In this document: piece after piece, positions 1 through 5,151 of the stretch
Layout of the letters: every line of letters begins with the position of its first letter
Numbering within the stretch: position 1 is the stretch's first letter
Assembly (NCBI GenBank): GCA_964484515.1
Contig: CAZAGT010000365.1
Location: 1 to 5,151 of the forward strand
Direction: 5' to 3'
DNA length: 5,151 nt
From: CAZAGT01 sp964484515
GTDB lineage: Bacteria > Desulfobacterota > DSM-4660 > Desulfatiglandales > HGW-15
Notes under the pieces: generated by a model
The model's input: the letters and a program-made list of their open reading frames with translations, nothing else
Told to the model about the DNA's origin: nothing
The model's database searches: none
Translations under genes and position numbers: made by a program

Positions 1-77
1 TCGGCTTCGCTCAGGGCCGTGAGCATGTCGAACGGCAGATGGGCGTTTTCCGACAGCCTCAGGAGGATCTTCTATGA
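1..77 (+). CDS. C-terminal end of an upstream gene (partial, unidentified)
   Basis: An open frame (codons from position 3) runs from the window edge to a TGA at 75-77 and encodes 24 residues ending in VFRQPQEDLL. The stop overlaps the ATG of the following dehydrogenase gene in an ATGA arrangement, and that gene's SD site lies inside the last codons of this frame. Such overlap is typical of translationally coupled genes in one operon, which is the main reason to think the frame is real. A second frame on the same strand is also open through the edge, so frame choice rests on the overlap. The tail is too short to assign to a family. Confidence 0.5.
   Translation, partial: GFAQGREHVERQMGVFRQPQEDLL
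61..66 (+). promoter_or_regulatory. Shine-Dalgarno site of the SDR gene
   Basis: A perfect AGGAGG lies 7 bases before the ATG at 74 and fixes that codon as the start. It is the strongest ribosome binding site in the window and sits within the last codons of the preceding frame, consistent with coupled translation. Confidence 0.85.
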
Positions 78-831
78 AATTAGCCGGCAAGGTCGCCATG
101 ATCACGGGCGCGGGAGGCGGGATCGGCGCCGCCGTGGCCCTAGGGTTTGCCAAGGAAGGTGCGGATGCGTCCCTGATTGATTTATCGGAAAGCGGGATAG
201 GGCAAACCGCAGAAAAGATCCGGGCCCTGGGCTGCCGAGCGACGACCATCCAGGCCGACATCTCCAGGGAGGATGACGTCGCTGGGGCGGTTGCAGAAAC
301 CCTGGATACCCTTGGTAGGATCGATGTCCTGGTCAACAACGCGGCGATCGCCGGTCCGATCGGTCCTTTGGAAGAGCTATCTCTGGCCGAGTGGTGTGAG
401 GCGTTGGATGTGAACCTGACCGGCCAGTTCCTGTGCGCCAAGGCGGTTATTCCGCAAATGAAAGCGCAGGGAGAGGGGCGGATCTTGAACGTTGCCTCGA
501 TCCTGGGAGAAAAGCCGACCCCCTTCACCGGCGCCTATAACGTAACAAAGGCCGGAAACATATCGCTCACGAAGACCCTGAAGAGTTGGCCCCATACGGG
601 ATTAGCGTGAATTGTATCACGGTCACCTTGACGGATACTCCGATGGCTCGAGAGTTTCATCGTCAGGTCGCCGGATATACCGGGGAGGCCTTTGAAGACC
701 GCTGGCGGCAAAGGGGCGAAAACGCTCCCTTAGGAAGAGTCGCTCTGCCTCAAGACCTGGTGCCGCGTTTCCTGGAGCTGACATGCGCCGCCCCCGCCGA
801 ACGCAACGGCGACGTGGTCATCGCACCATAG
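74..831 (+). pseudogene. Short-chain dehydrogenase/reductase (SDR), frameshifted
   Basis: This encodes a classical SDR, an NAD(P)-dependent cytosolic oxidoreductase of the FabG-like type, in two frames. The first part (74 to about 580) has the Rossmann motif TGAGGGIG at residues 11-18, an acidic D36 after the second strand (suggesting NAD rather than NADP), ADIS at 61-64, the NNA motif at 88-90, N114, S142 and the catalytic YNVTK at 155-159, so the Asn-Ser-Tyr-Lys set is complete. Near 578-583 the frame breaks: the usual family pattern TLAxELAPYGI continues one frame over, as ELAPYGISVN, and reads to a TAG at 829-831. The alignment suggests four bases are missing after the Leu codon; a single-base loss would also restore the frame. 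As written, the first frame stops at 608-610 and gives 178 residues. The second part is also atypical: the family's NCIAPG is NCITVT, and the end lacks the usual VDGG. Total length (about 252 codons) is normal. Real decay is favoured over a sequencing error because of these extra departures. The substrate cannot be told. Confidence 0.85.
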
Positions 832-871
832 TGAAATATATTGCATCGATTGGGCGTTCGAAAGATCGAAG

Positions 872-1123
872 ATGCGATTCGTACATCTCGCGATGCGTTC
901 AAATATAGAGCGTATCCGACGAAATGGAATCCGAAAGGGGAACGGTCGCCGAGGAAGGGGCGTCTATGCGGTCCCGCTGTTCCGGTTGTCGGTTCAGTCC
1001 CCGAAGGATCCGGCTGACTACAATGAAGAGAAACGCGATGGGAGTGAAGATCAGCCTGTCTTTAACAACAGACAAAGGACCACGGACGTTGAGCGTCTTC
1101 GCTCAATTATATTTTATCATTGA
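872..1123 (+). pseudogene. Small ORF, possible remnant of a gene of unknown function
   Basis: An 83-codon frame starts with ATG at 872 and has no good SD site. Its first 40 residues look protein-like, with the pattern FVHLAMRSNIERIRRNGI followed by RGRGVYAVPLF. From memory, this resembles the N-terminus of small bacterial proteins of unknown function with an H-(x)n-N-xx-I-xxx-GI start. The later half is polar and shapeless, and its last codons run through the terminator-like hairpin at 1088-1107, which argues that the C-terminal part is not a selected protein. The best reading is an N-terminal fragment of a decayed gene; a chance ORF is quite possible. An overlapping frame at 924-1166 shows nothing recognisable. 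No function is proposed. Confidence 0.3.
1088..1117 (+). terminator. Intrinsic terminator candidate closing the SDR region
   Basis: A perfect 7-bp stem, TTGAGCG (1089-1095) with CGCTCAA (1100-1106), extended by one G-U pair, closes on a TCTT loop and is followed at once by the U-rich run TTATATTTTAT (1107-1117). It would end rightward transcription from the SDR region just before the promoter-like sequence at 1120. The stem is short and only moderately GC-rich, so strength is uncertain. Confidence 0.55.
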
Positions 1124-1149
1124 CGTTCTGGCGGTTATCGATCTATTAT
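1120..1149 (+). promoter_or_regulatory. Candidate sigma70-type promoter for leader and HisRS-like gene
   Basis: TTGACG (1120-1125) and TATTAT (1144-1149) each match the -35 and -10 consensus at 5 of 6 positions and are 18 bases apart, within an AT-rich stretch directly after the terminator candidate. The predicted start of transcription is about 1156, upstream of the attenuator-like leader. The call rests on motif matches and on position only. Confidence 0.45.
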
Positions 1150-1155
1150 TGAATT

Positions 1156-1230
1156 ATGGTCAGTAGCATTATCCATCTAAATCATCTTCACGGCCTGAGA
1201 TTATCCGGCGGGGAGGCTTTTATCGCCTAA
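1156..1230 (+). CDS. Putative His-rich leader peptide of an attenuator
   Basis: A 24-codon ORF starts with ATG at 1156 and ends with TAA at 1228-1230. Residues 5-12 read IIHLNHLH, so three His codons (1174-1176, 1183-1185, 1189-1191) fall within 18 bases. Leucine is also frequent (four codons). The ORF ends just after the 5' arm of a predicted antiterminator and 28 bases before a terminator, the layout expected of his-type attenuation. A ribosome stalled at the His codons would leave 1214-1222 free, while one reaching the stop codon would cover it. Against it: there is no SD site, and with a transcription start near 1156 translation would have to be leaderless. An in-frame TGA at 1150-1152 excludes an earlier start. 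A chance ORF cannot be excluded. Confidence 0.4.
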   Translation: MVSSIIHLNHLHGLRLSGGEAFIA

Positions 1231-1265
1231 CTGAAAACGAAAGATTGGACAGTTCCTAAAAGCCT
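1214..1265 (+). promoter_or_regulatory. Predicted antiterminator hairpin of an attenuator
   Basis: AGGCTTTTA at 1214-1222 is perfectly complementary to TAAAAGCCT at 1257-1265 (9 bp). Inside it, AACTG (1229-1233) pairs with CAGTT (1250-1254), which stacks the structure into one long hairpin. Its 3' arm is the 5' arm of the terminator at 1258-1294, so the two cannot form together. A small hairpin, GGCG (1207-1210) with CGCC (1224-1227), or AGGC (1214-1217) with GCCT (1225-1228), could hold the 5' arm and favour termination. A weak stem at 1184-1201 covers two of the His codons, like region 1:2 of classical attenuators. Folding was done by eye. Confidence 0.45.
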
Positions 1266-1294
1266 TCCTGGATGACACCAGTGAAGGCTTTTTT
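1258..1294 (+). terminator. Intrinsic terminator in the leader of the HisRS-like gene
   Basis: AAAAGCCTTC (1258-1267) pairs perfectly with GAAGGCTTTT (1283-1292). CTGG (1268-1271) and CCAG (1278-1281) extend the stem past a one-base bulge, leaving a six-base loop. The 3' arm ends in a run of six T (1289-1294). This is the clearest terminator in the window. It lies 37 bases before the ATG of the HisRS-like gene and downstream of the only good promoter candidate, so it would attenuate that gene rather than end one. The opposite strand has only four T after the stem and would be weak. Confidence 0.85.
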
Positions 1295-1331
1295 GTTGCC
1301 TGAGGAAGACTGAACGGGTCAGAAGTTTGTG

Positions 1332-1973
1332 ATGGAACTCAGAATTCAAAAACAAGCGCGGGGCGTGAGGATATTGACGGGTGATGAGACCGCTCGTAGA
1401 CGGAACCTGCTGAACCAGCTGATTGCGTTGGCGGAATCAGCGGGATTTTGCGAAATCATTGTTCCCAGCCTGGAACCCGCTGAAATCTATAGCGAAAAAG
1501 CGGGAACCGAGATATTGGGGCAAATGTATGTCTTCCCGGATAAGAAGGGGCGCGAGCTTTGTCTCAGGCCGGAAGTGACCGCAACGATCCAGCTTATTGC
1601 CGAGAAACACTACAAAAGAAGAAATGACGTGAGACTTTGGTACTTTGAGCGGTGTTGGCGCTATGAAAAGCCGCAAGAGGGGCGGTACAGGGAGTTCTTT
1701 CAGTTCGGTGTGGAGGTCATAAATCCGACTAACGATCGGACGAAAGAGGAGCTGATTAACCTTGCTGAGCAGATGGTGTCTTGTCAGACAAATGACTATG
1801 TCGTAGCCGAAAGCGTCAAGCGAGGATTAAGCTACTATACAGCAGAAGGTTTTGAGATCCTGGTTCCAACCCTTGGTGCGCAGAAACAGGTGGTTGGCGG
1901 CGGCGCCTACGAGCAAGGAATCGGTTTTGCTATCGGTTTTGACCGACTCATGCTGTGTGGTAGAAAGGCTTAA
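1332..1973 (+). CDS. Shortened histidyl-tRNA synthetase-like (HisRS/HisZ family) protein
   Basis: The 213-214-residue product is a class-II synthetase core of the HisRS/HisZ family. Counting from a GTG at 1329, which directly precedes the ATG, residues 40-53 form motif 1 (GFCEIIVPSLEPAE), LRPE is at 79-82, motif 2 is around RYEKPQEGRYREF at 111-123, QFGVEV is at 125-130, the histidine-specific RGLSYYT is at 165-171 and motif 3 is GFAIGFDRL at 199-207. The positions that bind histidine and ATP in HisRS (Glu of LRPE, motif 2 Arg, Gln and Glu of QxxxE, Arg of RGL, the YY pair) are kept, though the usual RGLDYYTG is RGLSYYTA. Only about 35 residues separate motif 2 from RGLSYYT, where HisRS has well over 100, and the chain stops just after motif 3 with no anticodon-binding domain. 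HisRS is about 420 residues and HisZ 300-390. It could be a dedicated small enzyme or regulator (histidine activation, or a HisG partner), or an internally deleted remnant. ATG 1332 was preferred; the SD is weak (AGAAG at 1321-1325). Confidence 0.75.
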   Translation: MELRIQKQARGVRILTGDETARRRNLLNQLIALAESAGFCEIIVPSLEPAEIYSEKAGTEILGQMYVFPDKKGRELCLRPEVTATIQLIAEKHYKRRNDVRLWYFERCWRYEKPQEGRYREFFQFGVEVINPTNDRTKEELINLAEQMVSCQTNDYVVAESVKRGLSYYTAEGFEILVPTLGAQKQVVGGGAYEQGIGFAIGFDRLMLCGRKA

Positions 1974-2163
1974 CGGCCCGAAGCTATAATCGTGTGACGC
2001 CTCGGCCAAGCAGACGATGCCGGATATCGTGCCGCGCTTTGTGAGTCCCATTAGTGCAAACATAACAACGAGTTCCGTTTGAGTGAAAAACATCAAGGTT
2101 ATAACGCAAGGCCGTTGTTAGAGTAGGCTATAGGCCTAAAATATCACCATCGCATTCGAATCA
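1974..2163. repeat. Convergent intergenic region with inverted repeats, no gene seen
   Basis: The gap between the convergent HisRS-like and AAA+ genes holds no credible ORF. TAACAACG (2063-2070) and CGTTGTTA (2113-2120) form an 8-bp inverted repeat 42 bases apart. AACGGCC right at the HisRS-like stop codon (1972-1978) also matches GGCCGTT (2110-2116) in inverted orientation, and TAGGC/GCCTA (2124-2138) could make a small hairpin. None is followed by a T run on either strand, so no intrinsic terminator is called for either gene. Significance is unknown. Confidence 0.4.
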
Positions 2164-5151
2164 TCAACCGAGCAAGTCAAAATCGCCGTTCAGCACCTTG
2201 TCGATATTCCCGGTGCGCCAATTCTTGACATGATCCCGAACCAATGGGGAGGGCTCCCGGCGATAGCGTCGCACCACGGTCGTCGATTCCTCTCTAATCT
2301 CCTCCAAGCTCTTTTTCGCTTGCTCTAAGAGGGCTTCGATCCCCTGTTCGGGCGTCTCAGGCTGGCCTGTTACGATCACCCGAGCGTTATACCGGTCCGT
2401 CTTTTTGGAGCCTCTCGGCATCTCCCAAATGTGTAATCCCGTTTCGGGTTCCAGAATGGCGTAGGAGCCGAATCCTGATACGGCGAGGATACAACGATAA
2501 CGCTCATGGTCTTCTCCGTCATGCTCTTCCAATAGCCGCACAGTCATTCGGCGCTTCTTACCCCAAGCATGATACATGGCACTCAAATTGCGACCAAAAC
2601 CATTAGCTATATCCTCGGACACCTGTTGCTTTGGACTCGATTCAATTAATAAAAACGCATCCTTAGGGAGCCCGCCGGCGTAACTCCGATACGCTTCTTG
2701 AAGAAGGTATATTTGCTGCGCCAGGCGGCGGACCATTTGTTTTGGAAGCCCGGTCCGCGCCCTGTCCTTATTGCCCATCAGACGATTCAGAAGCGATTCG
2801 GCCGTCTCGAATCCTGATTCCATTCGATCCATAAACTCGATCTCGCCGAGTACCTGATGACAGTCGACCGAGTCCCAGAATCCTTCCGATGAGATCTTGG
2901 CCAATGCCTCCTGTTTCTTATCCGCCCAATCCATCGATCTAATTCTCGACTCTAATGAGAGGTAGTTGTCCTTGAGCACGTGGACTTCGGTCTGGCTGCC
3001 CCGCGCATAGACAATGAGCGGTTTCAGTTCAAGTCTTTCGGCGTCTGATAGCCTCTCATCCATTGGCGGAGCTAATATGGTCTCATCCGGTTCGGGCGCA
3101 TCCGGATCGATAAATTCGACGTTAAGTTCAATGCCGTCGCTGCGGACAAAAAGGAATTGATCACCTTTCGGGAATTGATGATTCACGATGGTCATCGCCA
3201 GGGGGGACAGGAGATAACGCTCGATGGCCCTCTTGAGCGGTCTTGCGCCAAGATCCCTTGTAAACCCTTTCTCCAATAGGAAATCAATGGCCGAGTCCTC
3301 CCATTCGACCGCCCATTCTCTCGTTCGCAGGCCACGACGTTGTAGGCTGTTATCCAACTCTTTGCGCAGGATTTTGCGCATGACGGATCTATCGAGGGGG
3401 CGGAAGACGACTAGGCGGTCGATACGATTCACGAATTCACGCCGAAAGGTCATCATGATCGTTTTTTCGACGCTTTCGGATGAGAACTCGGCGGTCTTGG
3501 AATCGAAACCGATGCTGATTCCAGGATGTATGGTGGACCCCAGATTTGACGTTAGAATGATAATGGAATGACGGAAATCCGCCGTATTACCATGCCGATC
3601 TGTTAGACGGCCGTCATCAAACACCTGTAGGAACAGATCCCATATGTCCGGATGGGCCTTTTCAAACTCATCCAGCAGGACGAGTGAGAAAGGCTGTTTG
3701 AGAATCTGATTGGCCAGGGTCACAGAATGCTTGTCCTCTTCAGGAGCGCCTATGATCCGATTTTCCGACTGGTTGGCCTTGAATTCGCTCATGTCCAGCC
3801 GAATCATTCGGTCGGATGAGCCGAAAAGAAACTCGGCCAGGGTCTTGGCGACCTCGGTCTTCCCGGTACCGGTGGGTCCTGCAAAGAGAAAAACACCGTA
3901 CGGCCTGGTGGGGTCCGTCAACCCGGCCTTGATCATGGCCACTCTTTCGACAAGGCATTCAATCGCCTCGGGCTGCCCCATGACGCGTTGTTTGAAGAGA
4001 CCTTTGAGCTCCGACACATCGAGCCCTTTCTTATCATCAAGAATCGAACGTGGAAGTCCGGTCAATTGGGAAAGAGTGAGGTAGAGTTGATCGCCGGTGA
4101 CCTTGATGATTCCCTCCTGGTCCGCGACCAGGTTTCTTTGGGCGAGTTTCAGCAGGCCGATAATATTGCCCGGAGCCTCTTTTCCGCTCAAGAACTGCCT
4201 TGACAGACTCCACGCCTCTTGAATCGTCTTTTGCTCAATGACAAGCTTATCTTCGCCGGCATTATTCCGATGGCGAATCCACTCATGGACGAGTCCCAGG
4301 GTTTCTCTCTCTTCAAGTGGGTGTACCTGAATAACCTGAAATGACGTCTTCATTCGATTGTTTTCGCGGATCATCCGTTCAAATGCTGCCGGGTTGGTTT
4401 CGCCGACGATTCTGATATTGTCGTTTTCGATATACGGCATCAGCAGATCCAGGATACCGGCCGGGCTATAGCGGTGACGCCCCGCATAAAGCATCTCATG
4501 AAGTTGCGGGATAAACCAGACGACACATCTGCGCGTTTCAAGATGTGCGATCATCTTTTGAATACGCGCCTCCAATTGGCCGATATACACCTGGCCCGCG
4601 ATGACATCCGTGGCACCGGCTTCGAAAACGGCCCAGCCCCGTTCACGGAGACGTTTCGCAAGCGCTCTTACTAGCGTCGTTTTCCCAACCCCGAATTCAC
4701 CTACCAGAATCGCGGAACGACAGGGATCCTCAAAAAGGGACATCTGAATCTGGTCCAGAGCTTCGGCAAAACCCTCATGTTCCCAAATGAATTCGTCAGG
4801 GTCTTCTCCGCCCCAGACCCTCCCGATGGAGTTCAAATAGGCCGCATCCAATGTCGTGGTCTTGTGTTGCACAATTTCATCCAACATCGGTTGCAGTTCT
4901 GGTCGGTTCAGTTTCTTCAGAAAGCCTTCAACGTGGCCAAGCCGTTCTTTTGGCACCGTCTTCAGCATATCACCAAGTCCGGGGATTTCACCCTGCGCCA
5001 ATCTATCTTCAATGAATGCGTCTACCATGTGTTTTATGGAATTGTTATTGACCCACCATCCCTGCGCTTGCAGGATGACCGATCCGATAAGCGGTCTTTT
5101 GCTTTTCTCACGAAGCGCTCGTAGGGCGAAAAAGATGGCCCACGGATAGCC
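2164..5151 (-). CDS. ClpA/B-type double AAA+ ATPase fused to a GGQ-less release-factor body (N-terminus outside window)
   Basis: The frame is open to the right edge (995 codons). The first ATG, at 5026-5028, has no SD and 41 coding-looking codons precede it, so the start lies beyond the window. Numbering below counts that Met as 1. Residues 1-100 resemble no Clp N-domain. AAA module 1 has Walker A GEFGVGKT (110-117) and pore-loop Y148, but Walker B ends IPQ (173-175) instead of IDE, and the RRF arginine-finger site is TSF (228-230). No long ClpB middle domain follows. AAA module 2 is complete: Walker A GPTGTGKT (384-391), Walker B LLDE (451-454), sensor 1 N495, arginine finger R535, sensor 2 GARP (594-597). 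Its pore loop lacks the aromatic GYVGY, and IGF (506-508) sits at the ClpP-docking position. Residues about 690-954 align by eye to RF1/RF2: a helical N-region (FWDSVDCHQVLGEIE), a PCRF core (DAFLLIESSP, LSAMYHAWG, ETGLHIWEMP) and a closing RRYRREPSPLVRDHV to VLNGDFDLLG segment, with no GGQ domain. Expected role: an ATP-driven remodeller recruited to ribosomes (inference). Confidence 0.9.
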   Translation of the reverse strand, partial: GYPWAIFFALRALREKSKRPLIGSVILQAQGWWVNNNSIKHMVDAFIEDRLAQGEIPGLGDMLKTVPKERLGHVEGFLKKLNRPELQPMLDEIVQHKTTTLDAAYLNSIGRVWGGEDPDEFIWEHEGFAEALDQIQMSLFEDPCRSAILVGEFGVGKTTLVRALAKRLRERGWAVFEAGATDVIAGQVYIGQLEARIQKMIAHLETRRCVVWFIPQLHEMLYAGRHRYSPAGILDLLMPYIENDNIRIVGETNPAAFERMIRENNRMKTSFQVIQVHPLEERETLGLVHEWIRHRNNAGEDKLVIEQKTIQEAWSLSRQFLSGKEAPGNIIGLLKLAQRNLVADQEGIIKVTGDQLYLTLSQLTGLPRSILDDKKGLDVSELKGLFKQRVMGQPEAIECLVERVAMIKAGLTDPTRPYGVFLFAGPTGTGKTEVAKTLAEFLFGSSDRMIRLDMSEFKANQSENRIIGAPEEDKHSVTLANQILKQPFSLVLLDEFEKAHPDIWDLFLQVFDDGRLTDRHGNTADFRHSIIILTSNLGSTIHPGISIGFDSKTAEFSSESVEKTIMMTFRREFVNRIDRLVVFRPLDRSVMRKILRKELDNSLQRRGLRTREWAVEWEDSAIDFLLEKGFTRDLGARPLKRAIERYLLSPLAMTIVNHQFPKGDQFLFVRSDGIELNVEFIDPDAPEPDETILAPPMDERLSDAERLELKPLIVYARGSQTEVHVLKDNYLSLESRIRSMDWADKKQEALAKISSEGFWDSVDCHQVLGEIEFMDRMESGFETAESLLNRLMGNKDRARTGLPKQMVRRLAQQIYLLQEAYRSYAGGLPKDAFLLIESSPKQQVSEDIANGFGRNLSAMYHAWGKKRRMTVRLLEEHDGEDHERYRCILAVSGFGSYAILEPETGLHIWEMPRGSKKTDRYNARVIVTGQPETPEQGIEALLEQAKKSLEEIREESTTVVRRYRREPSPLVRDHVKNWRTGNIDKVLNGDFDLLG

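Noticed and set aside
839..910. GCATCG/CGATGC repeats flanked by AT-rich runs, resembling an imperfect inverted repeat.
   Set aside because: Only six perfect base pairs with uneven gaps and no boundary features. This is easily expected by chance.
924..1166. 80-codon ORF on the plus strand overlapping the remnant ORF.
   Set aside because: No recognisable motif and no SD site, and it crosses the terminator hairpin and the promoter candidate. Its hydrophobic tail comes from AT-rich sequence.
1200..1331. T-box riboswitch upstream of the synthetase-like gene.
   Set aside because: No T-box consensus (AGGGTGGNACCGCG) or specifier-loop architecture is present. A leader-peptide attenuator explains the pairing better.
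1827..2096. 89-codon minus-strand ORF overlapping the end of the HisRS-like gene.
   Set aside because: It is antisense to the conserved RGLSYYT and motif 3 region, with no SD or recognisable domain. Treated as a shadow.
1968..2123. Integron attC-like recombination site after the HisRS-like gene: GCTTAAC (RYYYAAC) overlapping the stop codon and GTTAGAG near the far end, with inverted GGCC/AACG arms.
   Set aside because: The far box does not match GTTRRRY at its last base, the inner L-boxes do not line up, the span is longer than usual, and there is no matching site before the gene. A dedicated attC search would settle it.
3224..4203. Several 70-125-codon ORFs on the plus strand opposite the AAA+ gene.
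   Set aside because: They lie antisense within a long, clearly conserved coding frame and their translations show no family pattern. They are shadows of that gene.

Overview
The window looks bacterial: compact genes, a strong Shine-Dalgarno (SD) site, intrinsic terminators, moderate GC (about half, by eye). The proteins are of broad bacterial type and do not fix a phylum. The environment seems accessory, with one large unusual intact gene facing a set of damaged or shrunken ones.

Layout, left to right. (1) Positions 1-77 (+): the tail of an unidentified upstream gene, overlapping by ATGA the start of a short-chain dehydrogenase/reductase (SDR) gene at 74-831 that is split by a frameshift near 580. 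(2) Positions 832-1117: no convincing intact gene. A small ORF at 872-1123 may be a decayed gene remnant, and a hairpin with a U-rich tail at 1088-1117 looks like the end of this transcription unit. (3) Positions 1120-1294: a possible sigma70-type promoter, a 24-codon leader ORF with three clustered His codons, and two mutually exclusive RNA hairpins (antiterminator 1214-1265, terminator 1258-1294). This reads like a classical amino-acid attenuator placed 37 bases before (4) a 214-residue protein at 1332-1973 that keeps the histidine-binding core of histidyl-tRNA synthetase but lacks the insertion and anticodon-binding domains. (5) Positions 1974-2163: a convergent intergenic gap with inverted repeats only.

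(6) Positions 2164-5151 (-): the main item, a large protein open to the right edge of the window (995 codons visible, start outside). It is a ClpA/ClpB-type AAA+ ATPase with two ATPase modules, fused at the C-terminus to a class-I peptide-chain release-factor body. The release-factor part keeps the N-terminal helical region, the ribosome-binding (PCRF) domain and the last segment of the release-factor fold, but the GGQ catalytic domain between them is replaced by a short helical linker. The first ATPase module has lost its Walker B acidic pair and its arginine finger; the second keeps its catalytic residues but lacks the usual aromatic pore loop, and carries an IGF tripeptide where ClpA/ClpX/ClpC carry their ClpP-docking loop.

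Taken together, the AAA+/release-factor fusion suggests a ribosome-linked unfoldase or remodelling machine, perhaps in ribosome rescue or nascent-chain quality control. That role is inference from architecture. The nearby shrunken HisRS-like gene with its His-type attenuator is also translation-related, but it is convergent with the AAA+ gene, and nothing in the sequence shows that the two work together.
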